From: Smallanthus sonchifolius
Taxonomy: Eukaryota; Streptophyta; Magnoliopsida; Asterales; Asteraceae
DNA: 64,000 bases
NCBI GenBank assembly: GCA_023525975.1
Contig: CM042023.1
Coordinates: 1,550,001-1,614,000, forward strand
Direction: 5' to 3'
Shown here: positions 48,924 through 60,193 of the stretch, piece by piece
How the letters are laid out: each line of letters starts with the position of its first letter
Numbering within the stretch: the stretch's first letter is position 1
Program-made: the position numbers and the translations under genes
Notes under the pieces: model-generated
Database searches by the model: none
Seen by the model: the letters and a program-made list of their open reading frames with translations, nothing else
What the model was told of the DNA's origin: nothing

Positions 48924-51054
48924 TGTAACGAACCAAAATCCGGGTTTCGTTTTCAAATAAATAAAGCATTTTAATAAATATTATGGTGAAAATAATATTT
49001 ATGAAATAAGTTGAAATTAGTGGGTTTCAAGTTAATAATGAAGTTATGTTAGTTTTAACTAACTATGGGATGAAATGAGTGAAATGGAAGTTAAGGGGCC
49101 AAAAATGTAAATGACAAAATCTGCCATATTGACTAGCAAAAGTCAAAATAAACCTCATTTGGTTGTTTGGTCGTTCAAGAGAAGAGGAAGAAAAGAGAAA
49201 AGTGTGTTGAAGCCATTTTCGTGCAATTGAAGCTTGATTAGTGAAGGTTTTGGCTCACACAATACCTTCCTAACATCAAGTAAGTGATTCTCTTCCTCTT
49301 GATTTCACCATGTATGTGTTCTTTGTGGGTTTTGGGTGAAATCCGAAATTATGTATGCATGTGATGAAATGGTGTTAGATTGTTGATAATCTAGCTAAAC
49401 TAAAGTTAAAGAATGATGATTAACATCCTAGAACCCTTTGATTTTGATTTTGAAAAGTTAGGGTTCATATGATGAAAATTGGGGGTGTTTGGATCATGAT
49501 GCTAGAATGGTGAATTAATGAAGATTAAGTGTTTTTAAGATGCTAGACACTTGAACAAACACCAAATTAACTTAATAATAATTTTTGAAAGAAGAATTAG
49601 TGTTAAGATTAAGTTAATTAAACTCAAGTAGGTGAGTTTGTGGTGAAAGAGGGTGTTTGGCTATGAGGATAACCCAAACGGGTCAATTTGGGTTGGAATT
49701 GGGAAATTGGGTTGTGAACTCAATTGTAATGAAATGTCGGTATATGTTAGATTACTAAACTAGGCGAATGTGTTTAGGTAATCAAATTGCAAAGCTTGAG
49801 AGCGGTGCGGGATCTTCTAAATCGAAAGGTAAGTGCCTATGCACTTACTTAGTATTGATGATAAATGGTGAATGTTGTGAATTATGTGTTATGTGATTGT
49901 GTACATACTTACGATATGATAAATTGTGAATGATTTAGTATGTACAATGAATGAATGTAGTTATAGTGTTAAGCTATAATGGAAATGGATCATGTGTTGA
50001 TCATAAATGAAACGGGGATAAATGAATTTTATGCAAGGTTGTATGTATAATGTGTAAAGTTGCATAATTAGTTATGTGGTATGAATGAGCATGAAGTTGT
50101 ATGCATAATTGAAGGAATGTAGTTATAGTATTTATACTATAATGGATATGTTGATATGGAGTTATGGTCTATGAACCATAATGGATAGAATGCATATGAA
50201 GTTATGGTTTATGAACCCTAATGGATAGAGTGGATATGGAGTTATGGTCTAAGTACCATAATGGATAGATTAGTTATGGAGTTATGATCTCGTATCCTTT
50301 AGGATATGAAGTTATGGCCTACGTGCCATAATGGAAATGGAAAAGTGATAATGAAATGATGAAAGTAACTTGTAGGTGATATACAAGTGTATGAAATCCT
50401 TAATTGGCCAAATGGGTGTTAACGGGTCAAATGGGTGAAAGGTGTGAAAACAAGTTGAAATCACTTGTTTGTTATGTTTAACACATTACAATGGTAATAT
50501 GTTGACGAAATGCTAATGTATGGAATTATAATTGACCAAATAGAGGCAAACGGGTCAAATGGGTGAAAAGGATGAAAACAAGTTGTAAATACTTGTTGGT
50601 TGTGTTTATCTCATTACTAATGGTTATAAGTTTATGTGGTTATGCAGGGAAAGCTCCGAAATAGGTCAAGGTCAACGTCCAAGCTTGGAGGGTTCTCGTA
50701 TGCATTTTTGGTATTTTGAGGATTTTCGTAAAATCCTTGTAAAGTGGTGTAATTTGGCACAAAAGTTATGTTTTGATGTAATCATATGTTGTCATGATGT
50801 TTTTGGTCAAAAATCTAAGTGTTGGTGAAGTTTTGATGATAAGCAAAATGAAAATGTTGGAAAAATGGTTAAGTGTGAAAGCTGCTGAAAAGCTGGAAAC
50901 ATTCTGAGAGAAAGGGTCCCTCGCGGGCCGCGAGAGTCCATGAAGGATTCTCTCGCGGTACGCGAGAGGGTTTTAAAAAAAAAAAAAAAAAAAAAATTCC
51001 TGGGTTAAGACTTCCGCGCGTTAAAGATTTGTTTTTAAAAAGTGGTGTGTTTCA
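48924..51054 (+). mobile_element. Solo LTR, 2131 bp, TSD ACCCT, same family as the 6071-12906 element
   Basis: Starts TGTAACGAACCAAAATCCGG and ends GTGGTGTGTTTCA, flanked by ACCCT (48919-48923 and 51055-51059). It aligns with the LTR 12906-10923 along its length, but the central tandem arrays differ in unit sequence. Confidence 0.94.
50920..50968 (+). repeat. Pair of GC-rich palindromes near the LTR 3' end
   Basis: CTCGCGGGCCGCGAG (50920-50934) and CTCTCGCGGTACGCGAGAG (50950-50968), followed by a 21-base poly-A run. The corresponding pair in the other LTR copy lies at 11044-10999. Confidence 0.9.
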
Positions 51055-51069
51055 ACCCTACCATATATA

Positions 51070-51396
51070 CATGTTCTTTTGAAAACCAACCATATGTTAA
51101 GAACTAAGAGAACCGTATAAAACGTGTACATATCGCATCAGTGAAAAAGGTAAAACTAAAAAACAATGTTTTATTTATTTCTTCCCACTCTTAGTTTGAT
51201 TTTATCTCCTCTCTCGTTAATGTTTTTAAAAAAAGTATACAAATGTGCATATATGCATTTAGACAAACGATGTTTTCTAAAACCAGACTTTAAATATATT
51301 GAAATGTACATTAATTTCTAGTGAATTTGTATAATAAATAGTGCAACTGTTAATACGGTTCCCAATATAATATTGGTTCTCAAAAGAACGTCTCCC
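51070..51396. mobile_element. (TA)n-associated MITE 2
   Basis: Arms ATGTTCTTTTGAAAACC (left) and GGTTCTCAAAAGAACGT (right), with GTTAAGAAC/GGTTCCC phrases inside. TA-rich flanks. Same family as MITE 3. Confidence 0.7.
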
Positions 51397-52590
51397 TATG
51401 TATATATATATTCTATAAAGATACCCTTATATATGTATGGATGTGTGTACAAGGCACAAAAACACAGAAATTAAGATGTGAAGTTGGTTTGATTATTAAC
51501 GAAATTGGGAGTAATGATTGGTTGGATGCTTACTCTTTTCTGGTATACATTTGTGGAAAGTCTGATTAGACTCATCCACATCTACACAGAGGCCGGCCAT
51601 GCATGCATGTTTTGTTTTTGTTTATGCTGCTGAACGCTGGATGGTTTATTTTGTCTGTCCAATTTGAATTGAAAGATCAAAGATCGTCTTGTCATCCACA
51701 AACACCCTCCAAGTAGTCTTGTCCACCATTTAGGCCTACCAAAACGACGCTAATTAATGTTTTCACCTTGTTATTTCTAAAATAAGCTTTCAACATATTT
51801 ATTTTCCTAACAAACAAATTATTATATTTTAATTATTTCTGTTACTTCTAATACAGCTAGACTGAAGGCCTGTTGGTCATACGAATGCCTTGCTAGTTTA
51901 GTCGGTTAATTTATAACTTTATTTCAGTTCACTGAAAAACTTATTAACTTCGTGACTTTCACATGTGATAACTCGTAGTGTTACATATATGTAACTTGTA
52001 TACGTAACTCGTTTGATTTCTAGTTTGTGAGATTATCTTAAAAGTATTAATATATTAGCTACGTATATGTAACCCGTCTTTTCCATTTTTTTTTGTATGA
52101 GCTATGTATACGTAACTTGTTTGAGCTATGCATACGTAACTGATTTCTTCCCATTTTTTATGTTATGTTGACCTATATGTAATATGTAAACCTGAGTTTT
52201 TTTTTTCTCTGGGCTACGTATATATAACTCGGTTACTCTTTCCCCCATTTTATTGTTTATGTTGGCACACATTTATATATACATAAGCATATATGTAATT
52301 ATTAAAAAAAAATAAAAAAAATGCAGTGGACTTCAACTGTTCTTTAAATATTTGTGTAAATCCTGAGTTTTGATTTTGAATAAAACTGACTTTAGGTGGA
52401 GAGAGAGAGTGTTTTTAAGAGATTTTGATTGCAAAAATATAAAAATTACAATCTACCCTAGTTAAATCAATTATCTATTAGATATTTACAAATTTGTTAC
52501 TGATTAATCTTATCCATTGATCAATTTCAATCAATGGTCAAAAGTTTTTTTTTTTTTTTCGTCTAACTCTTAGTTTTCTCTGGAACTCTC

Positions 52591-52621
<31 letters not shown>
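51397..52621. other. Unassigned, AT-rich; ends in (TA)n
   Basis: I see no gene. 51960-52265 contains several short palindromic TACGTATA/GTAAC phrases (for example TGTATACGTAACT). 52593-52621 is (AT)n beside MITE 3. Confidence 0.35.
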
Positions 52622-52623
<2 letters not shown>

Positions 52624-53003
52624 TATGTTCTTTTGAGAACTAACAATATGTTAAGAACCGTGAGAACCGCATTAACTCTTCCTCTATTTATAATATAAAT
52701 TGACTAGAATTCATGTACATTTCAATATGTTTAAGGTTTGGTTTTAAAAGACCTCGAATTTATAGTCGTTTTTTTAAATGCATATATGCACTCACACTAT
52801 ATGCACAAATGAATGCAATATGCATATTTTTGTACTTTTCTTAAAAAAATTCAGGAGAGAGGAGATAAATCAAACTAAGAGTGGGAAGAGATAAATAAAA
52901 CATTGTTGTTGAATTTTACTTTTTTCACTAAAGCGATATGTACACGTTTTGTGCGCTTCTTTAGGTTCTCAACATATGGTTGCTTCTCAAAAGAACATGC
53001 CCC
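52622..53003. mobile_element. (TA)n-associated MITE 3
   Basis: Left arm GGTATGTTCTTTTGAGAAC and right arm TTCTCAAAAGAACATGCCCC are inverted. ATATGTTAAGAACCG and GGTTCTCAACATATG extend the pairing. TA tracts on both sides. Confidence 0.8.
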
Positions 53004-53020
53004 TATATATATATATATAC

Positions 53021-53395
53021 GGAGAACTTCATTTCGGAACACTTAAATATTGCGAGAACAAGGGGAACAAACCTAAATCGTTTATTTTTTTTGATCCATG
53101 GTAAAAAAATTTAAAACTTTATACTTCTTACATACAAATATGTATGTTTATGTACATAAAAAACAATCAAACTAATTTTTTCATATGTTTTTATATATTT
53201 AAAAGTTTCCTATACATGTGTAGGTAAAAAAAACCTACACATGAATCACACATGTGTAAGTATGTATATAAAGTATAAACAACATTTTTTTCATAATTTT
53301 CTTATATTTTAAAACATTTTAAGATTAAAAAAGTAAATGATTCGTTTTGTTCTGCGTGTTCTCGCAATATTTAGTGTTCTGAATTGAGCCCTCCC
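53021..53395. mobile_element. (TA)n-associated MITE 4
   Basis: Left arm GGAACACTTAAATATTGCGAG and right arm CTCGCAATATTTAGTGTTC are inverted. TA tracts on both sides. Confidence 0.78.
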
Positions 53396-53405
53396 TATAT
53401 ATATA

Positions 53406-53416
<11 letters not shown>

Positions 53417-53482
<66 letters not shown>
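53417..53482. repeat. (TA)n microsatellite
   Basis: About 66 bp of AT dinucleotides after a (GT)n start, between MITE 4 and MITE 5. Confidence 0.95.
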
Positions 53483-53484
<2 letters not shown>

Positions 53485-54201
53485 GAAGTATTAAATACAA
53501 AGGGCCCAATATGAAGGATACGAAGGGATGTCAACACGCCACGTGTACCTTTTAATTTTTAGTGGGAATGATAGTTTTGTCATTATACCGGTTATTAGTG
53601 ATACATGATTTAAAAAAAACGTGATTTAAAAAAAAACTTGAATTTCAAAAAACGTAAAATTGAATAAACGTTCCAATTTTCCGTAAAATTGAATAAACGT
53701 TCCAATTTTTGCGTATATAAAAACGGTGATTATTAAGACAATTATCCTTTACGTGTATTGATTATCAAAAAAACGTGATTTTCAAAAAAACATGATTTTC
53801 AAAAAAACATAAAATTAAATAAACGTAGAATAAACGTTCCAATTTTTGCGTATAAAAAAACGGTGATTATTAAGACAATTATCCTTTACGTGTATTGCTA
53901 TGGTAAATCCCAAACATTAAACATTAATTGAAATTCACGTAAAGACAAAAATCACGTAAAGCAAAAAATACGTAAAGAAAAATCATGCTATGGAAATAAT
54001 CACGCTTTTTTGCGTGATTATTAAAAAAATCACGTTTTTGCGTACAAATTGATATTTATGTCCTTTTTAACTTCGCCGACGCGTTATTTTTTCAAAATAA
54101 TTACGTTTATGTCACCGCATTATCCCCAACCTTAGATCATATTAATCGGACGGTTTGGGGCCCTTCGTACGATTTGGGCCCTTTGTACGATAACCGTCCC
54201 C
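53483..54201. mobile_element. (TA)n-associated MITE 5
   Basis: Left arm ACAAAGGGCCCAATATGAAG... and right arm CGATTTGGGCCCTTTGT are inverted, and GATACGAAGGG pairs with CCCTTCGTACG. The interior repeats AATAAACGTTCCAATTTT and AAACGTGATT phrases. TA tracts flank it. Confidence 0.75.
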
Positions 54202-54219
54202 TATATATATAAATATATA

Positions 54220-54571
54220 GGGAAAATATAAAATAAGACTCACTTGAGTTGAGAACACCCGTAAAAACCCTATGTAATTTTTTTTAAATGGTAGTTTTAT
54301 ACACATTTTCATCACTTTAAAAAAAAAGTAAAAAAAACACGACTAGTTTTTTTTAAATCATGAAAAATAAAATAAAAAACAGCGTTTTTTAGTGTAAATA
54401 CAGGATGTTACATATGTAACTTTTTTATAAAAAATTTTTAAAAACCGCTCTTTTTTGTTTTTTTTAAGTGTTGAAATTATATATAGAAGCTATTCTAAAA
54501 AGCATTTTGATTTTTGATAAGGTTTTTATGGGTTTTCTCAACTCAAGTGGGTTTGCATTATAACTTATCCC
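54220..54571. mobile_element. (TA)n-associated MITE 6
   Basis: Left arm CACTTGAGTTGAGAACACC and right arm GGTTTTCTCAACTCAAGTG are inverted, with GGGAAAATATAAAATAAG / TATAACTTATCCC at the tips. TA-rich left flank. Confidence 0.78.
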
Positions 54572-54979
54572 TGTGCGTGCGTGCTTGCGTGCGTGTGTGT
54601 GTAAGTTAAAATACAAAGGTTACAAATGATTTTGGGTCATTGATAAAAAAAAATCAAGGGTTGAGATAAACTGATAACACGTCAACAAAGTTTTTAAGCG
54701 TGTAAATGTCCCGGAGGGTAAAATTGGAATAACCTATCATTGTTGATATTTTTACAAGTTCCTCCATGTTTTCTAAATGATATAACTTTTTTTATACGAT
54801 ATTATGCTTGAAAAGTACTCTAAATTATGCATTGAAAACTTGTGTTTAGGGAAAATATGCAATTTTGCAAGTTTAGAAGAGATATATACAATTCCAAATA
54901 AAATTACATATTAAATTAGAAAATAATAAATACTAAAAGTAAAAAAGGCACACGGGAAGATCAGTTATTACACTAACAC
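54572..54979. other. Unassigned
   Basis: A (GT/GC)n-rich run near 54575-54602, then AT-rich DNA. No gene. Confidence 0.3.
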
Positions 54980-56204
54980 TAGAGGGACAACAAACCGGTT
55001 TGGGCCCGCCAAACCGATTCATAACCCGACCTGATTCTTGAACAAAACCGTTTTGAGCCAACCCGGTATGGAACCCGGTCCAAACCACTGGTTTAGGATA
55101 GGGTTTAATTTTTTTTGGAGGCCGGTTTGGAACTCGACCCAAATTGGTTCGTATGGGTAAACCAGTTTAGAACCCGACCTGGTCTGATTCGGCAGTTTGA
55201 AACCGGTTTATAGTCGTTACAAATATCTGACAGTTAAACTAGCCGTTGGGTACAAAATTTGACTATTTTTTTGACCATTTTGTCCCCCTATGTTAGTATA
55301 AATAGGTATTGGTTTAAGCACACCATTCTTTACTCTCTTAAATCCCAAAAAAAAGGCTCAGTATTGTCAAAAGCGTTCAAAAAATGCCATCAGAATTCAA
55401 AATGGCCTCTGAAAGTGGGCAATCTTCCGCCAGTGTTGGTTCCTCTACTAGCCTCACGATTGTGAAAGTTATTCCCACAAATAGAACCCAAATATTTGGC
55501 AACATTATGATATGTTTGAGTTGTCAAGCGGGCCGATCAAAGCTCGTTGCAATGTGTGGTCACTTTTTTTCATAATGATGCAAACACGATTTTGAAAAAC
55601 CACATACAAATAAACTATTGTAGTGTGTTAAAGACTCAAGCAGTGAGAGGTCAAACAACAATGACAACGAAGGTAATTTTTGGGTTTACAACGTTGATGC
55701 GGTCCTGGAGAGCATGACACATTTTGTGATTCAAGAGAGTTTGTTGTTCAAGCACTTCGACAACGAGCATTTGACTCGACTTATTCAAGAAACACTCCAC
55801 CCGCGCTACACTCACGTAAGTCGTGCTACCATTAGACGTGATTGCTTAAAGATGTGAAAAAATGCTAAAAATGAATTAATCAATGGTTTTGAAAGCTTAC
55901 AAACCGGTGTTAACTAAACTTGTGATGTTTGGTCGGCTCCCCATCGTTCACTGGATTCGTATCATTGCGTTACCGCTTATTAGATAAATCCCAAAACATG
56001 AGAAATGATGAAGCGTACGATTGCGTTGAATTGTTTGGATTTCCCCACACTGATGACAATTTATTTATATTCTAAACAAGGTAATTAGAAATTTTAAATT
56101 AGAAAACAAACTTCAATATCGTTTGATAACGCCTCGAATAATCGAGTTGCGGTAAACCAACTTATTTTAAAATATAACCCAAATTGCGAGAGTGTTTTTT
56201 TCCA

Positions 56205-58067
56205 CTTACACACGTGACATACACGTGTTTAAATAAAATCCGACATGACTCGTTCGCGTTACGAACTATCTTTACGAAAATAAAACAACCCCTGTTTATC
56301 AAGGCAAGTACCAAATTCAAAAGTTTACATCGTAAACCGAGTTGTTATTTGTTTAGTCCTAAAAACACAATTTAAACTTTTACACAAGGTTTAACCAAAA
56401 TATTTCACAAAAGTTTAATCATTCAAAAGAGAAATCCAACTCTAAACACTTGACATCCTGAGGCCTAAACCAGGGCTTTTCATCGAGGCACCTATAATCC
56501 ATATATTAATGGATTAATTCATAATCACACAAATGAAAACAAGTCTCAAACACGCCCTCAAAACACCCATGATGGACATGTCTCCACATAATCATCCATG
56601 AAGAATACGTCCTCAAAACATCCATGAGAACTATGACTTCACATATCACTCGTGAAGAGTACATCCACATAACACCCATGAGGACTATGACTTCACATAT
56701 CACCTATGAAGAATACATCCTCAAAACATCCATGAGGACTATGACTTCATGTATCACTAGTGAAGAATCATCTATAAGGACTATAACTTCACATTCATCA
56801 TTTTGTTTGCAAACACACACCATAACATAATTTCATCAAATACATCAATTAACACATAATTAACACTCAATAATGTGTAAAGCATCAACTCCAATTTCAT
56901 CAATCACATATTCATATAACATATTATGTAAACTACACTAAATATCAGTTACTAAATAAGTGTAAAACACTTACCTTTAATATTAGACGAACCCAGTTGA
57001 CTTTCAACCTTAGCACTCCGATTACTTAAACAATTACACCTATTGTTTAGTAATCCAAACTTCAAAAAATCTCCAATTGGGTCAAACACCCATGTTATGA
57101 ACAAAAGTTTATAACCTATGACCAAAATGGCTTATTCGATTTAAACCAAGACTCAATCCTCCCAAAATAATCATCAAACATCAAGGTTAGTTAAATCAAC
57201 CAATTTAACTCATTTGGGTAAAACTCATCTTTCACCCAAAATCCAAAATTCTTAGATCACCAAATTAATTAGGGATTTTTATTAGGTTTTGTGTTTATGA
57301 ACTCCTTAAACACTTATAAACCTTTAACACATCATTTAAACACTCAATTTAGGAACCCCAAATTCACCTCAAGAACACTAATTCTTACATAATAAAATTA
57401 GATGTTAAAATGGTGAATTTCCTACACCATTAGCTTTAGATAAGCTAGATAACAACACTTAACCAATAATCACCCATCCAATATCCCCCAATTTGAAAAT
57501 CCCCAGTTTAGGTCCTTAAGAACCTTAATTTTAAATTCACCAAATTGGATGTTAAAACCATGTAAATCATGTTTCTTCAACATCAACAACACTAGATTAA
57601 AGCTTCTAAACAAGATTTAATCCGAATTAATCCATCAATTTGACCCATTTAGGGTTTTTCACCAAAAGCCATCAAAACTCCATTAATGGAAATTTAGAAC
57701 ATGAGAATGAAGAAAATGATGCTTACTTGAGTTTTAGAAGAAGATGAGTGTACTAAAACCTTCAAATCCAAGCATGCAAACTATGAATTTGAGCTTTGAT
57801 CACCAATCTCTTCTCCCTCTTTTCATTTTGTTCACGCAACACACACAAAAAACACACCTTAACGTGTTTTTCGTGAATCCCCGACCCACTAAATCAGATT
57901 TCCAACAATTACTAATCAGCCCTTGTAGTTTGAAAGTTACCTCCTTACTCCCAAACTCAAGTATGCTCAATTACACAACGAACCCTCCGCTTTTATTTTG
58001 GTTTATTTTCATCCTTATAATATGTTTTTCACATATTATTTATTAAACCCGAAAAGTGGTTCGTTAC
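56205..58067 (-). mobile_element. Degenerate LTR inserted in the hAT element
   Basis: The right end reads, on the minus strand, TGTAACGAACCACTTTTCGG, close to the start of the LTR family at 10923-12906 and 48924-51054. Parallel landmarks follow in order (the CTTACCTT...TTTAGTAATCC block near 56970-57055). The left end and TSD could not be fixed, and hAT coding sequence is missing around it, so a deletion probably accompanies it. Confidence 0.65.
56560..56790. repeat. ~54 bp tandem repeat in the degenerate LTR
   Basis: About four copies of a unit with AACATCCATGAGGACTATGA followed by CTTCACATATCACC. Confidence 0.8.
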
Positions 58068-58717
58068 ATATGCATTGTTTAAAGGATCATTTGGACGCGT
58101 AGAACGAATACAAGATAAATCATCTCTTAAAGGCGAAAACCTTGTAGAATGTGAGATATACGAGGACGAGGTACAAGAAGGATTGACGAACCCATTAACC
58201 GATGAGGAAGTCGTTATCGACGATTACCTACAAGCCAGCTCAGGTTCCGACTAATACTAAAAATAACGTTTTACGAGTAATCATTTTTTTATAAATATAT
58301 TACAAGTATCAGCCACTATGTTTTTTTTAACGTATCTCAATTTATGTTATGAAAATTTTAAAATAATTAATAAAAACTCAAATTTATTTTGTTTTATTTG
58401 TATTTTATTAAATAAATTAAAAAAAATTGTTAAAGAAAACTGGTTTGGGACTCGACCCGGTTCGAGCCCGATCCAAACTGGTTCTTATAAGACCGGGTTA
58501 TAGCTTTGTTGAAACCTGATTCAACTCGAACCGGTTTGACCCTCAACCCGGTATTGACCAACTTTGATCAACCCGGTTCGGGTCTTTGGAAAAAAACGGG
58601 TTTGTCCATCTCTAACAAACACCCCTTCGAGTATGAGCTCTAACACTCTTTAGCCCAATATTTAGTTTTGTTGTATCAGACTCTGAACTCACCGCCGTTA
58701 ACGTGCTCTAGACGAGA

Positions 58718-60193
58718 ATGAATCAACAGGTGCAGAAGAACACACTCTACGTCGGTAAGAAATCCTTCCCCAATTTCAATTTCACAAACAAATCGACACA
58801 CAGATGTGTAGACGCATATGAATTTGATATTAGTGATAAATTAGTTGTTGATTAATCAGGTGGATTGGCGGAGGAGGTGAATGAAACGATACTTCATTCG
58901 GCTTTTATTCCGTTTGGAGATATAAAAGATGTGAAGACGCCGTTGGATCAGGCGACGCAGAAGCACCGATCGTTTGGATTTGTGACTTTTCTCGAGAGAG
59001 AAGATGCGGCGGCCGCGATGGATAACATGGATGGTGCCGAGCTTTACGGTCGTGTACTCACCGTCAATTACGCCCTGCCGGAGAAAATTAAGGGCGGTGA
59101 ACAGGGCTGGGCTGCTCAACCGAGTATGTATTCGTTTCTCCTCCTTAAACCTTGAGCTTAAACCCTAGATTCTACAATGATGTTAGCAAATTAGGTTTAG
59201 GTTTAGATCTTATAGATTCCACATTCTAGGGCTAAAATCATTATTAACTTCTGATCATATACTCGGTTCTAATTAACAGTCTAATCACCTGTGGTCATTA
59301 GCATGATAGGGCGAAAATGGTCATACGGCCTGAATGATTTTTTGTACGGCCCGTATGAGATGGTGTTCGCTAATTCATACGGCCCGTATGATGCGCTTGA
59401 TTGACATTGAAATGGTTGATGTGGCCTTTGACATGATCATACGGCCTGAATGAATTTTTATTGGCCGTGTATGAGATGACGTTCGCTAAATCATTCGGTC
59501 CGTAAGATGTGTTTGACTAACATTGAAATGGCTGATGTGGCCTCTGACAAGATCATATGGCCTGAATGATTTTTTATACGGCCTGTATGAGATGGTGTTC
59601 ACTAAAATCATGCGGCCCGTATGATGTGTTTGACTGACATTGAAATGGCTGATGTGGCCTTTGACAAGATCATACGACCTGAATGATTTTTTATAGCGCT
59701 TGTATGAGATGGTGTTCGCTAAATCATACGGCCCGTATGATGTGTTTGACTTGCATTGAAATAGCTGATGTGATGTATGACTATTTTTTGATCCATTATA
59801 CTGGCTGCATGATGTGACAAGCATGCTGGTGTGCACTTTTGGGGTGGGGTTTGTATAGCATGAACCTTAGCTAAATTACTCTTGATTCTACCAAATTACA
59901 GATCTGTATGAATTAGAATTGAACTTCAAAATGTGGTGTTCATATTAACTAACTCCGTTTATGATTCTTGGATTTCAGTTTGGGCCGATGCAGACACATG
60001 GTTTGAACGACAGCAACAAGAGGAAGAAATGCAACGGATTCAAAAAGAAAACCAAGCAGCAATGCAGGCTGCAGAGGAACTGCACAGGAAAAAACTGGCA
60101 GATGAACGCGAAGGCGAGAAGGATGAACCCGACACCAAAGATGATCCGATGGCTATGGCTGAAGCCGAATCATTGAAACAGAATAATAGTTAA
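58718..60193 (+). CDS. RRM RNA-binding protein, cyclophilin E-like N-terminal domain without PPIase
   Basis: Exons 58718-58754, 58860-59123 and 59979-60193, GT/AG borders, phase kept, giving 171 residues. The single RRM covers about residues 9-88: RNP2 LYVGGL and RNP1-like SFGFVTFL, with [20 protein letters not shown] and [16 protein letters not shown] between and after. This is the same wording as the RRM of cyclophilin E (PPIE/Cyp33), a spliceosome-associated isomerase. Here the RRM is followed by [18 protein letters not shown] and a charged, probably helical tail ending in a stop, with no cyclophilin domain. A nuclear RNA-binding or spliceosomal role is inferred. The start is the only ATG in exon 1. 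Intron 2 holds a minisatellite. Confidence 0.92.
59322..59790. repeat. ~116-bp minisatellite in intron 2 of the RRM gene
   Basis: Four copies starting near 59322, 59440, 59553 and 59670. Each contains CATACGGCCTGAATGATTTT, GTATGAGATGGTGTTCGCTA, the palindrome CATACGGCCCGTATG and GACATTGAAATGGCTGATGT. Copies differ by scattered substitutions. Confidence 0.92.

Larger units (their letters stand above)
55384..58253 (+). pseudogene. BED-finger hAT transposase, fragmentary
   Basis: The N-terminus starts at the ATG 55384 (MPSEFKMASESGQSS). A BED zinc finger region follows at about 55493-55610 (WQHYDMFELSS then CGHFFS), already frameshifted. 55690-55990 encodes RLIQETLHPRYTHVSRATIR and CDVWSAPH, the start of the RNase H-like catalytic region. 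56125-56205 gives SFDNASNNRVAVNQL and stops at an LTR-like insertion. After it, 58085-58253 gives the acidic C-terminal tail (TNPLTDEEVVIDDYLQASS). Several hundred residues, including most of the catalytic domain, are missing, so it cannot be active. Confidence 0.85.
54980..58614 (+). mobile_element. Decayed hAT transposon interrupted by an LTR, TSD about ACWAACAC
   Basis: TIRs TAGAGGGACAACAAACC (left) and, inverted, TAGAGATGGACAAACCCG (right). The flanks ACTAACAC (54972-54979) and ACAAACAC (58615-58622) match at 7 of 8 positions. Both ends are packed with AACCCG/ACCGGTTT subterminal repeats (54990-55210 and 58440-58610), like the MITE at 2261-2525. Coding remains of a BED-finger hAT transposase lie inside. 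Confidence 0.87.

Noticed and set aside
53309..53537. ORFs encoding Tyr-Ile repeats
   Set aside because: They are translations of the (TA)n microsatellite.
59486..59836. A 116-codon repetitive minus-strand ORF
   Set aside because: It arises from the intronic minisatellite and has no independent support.
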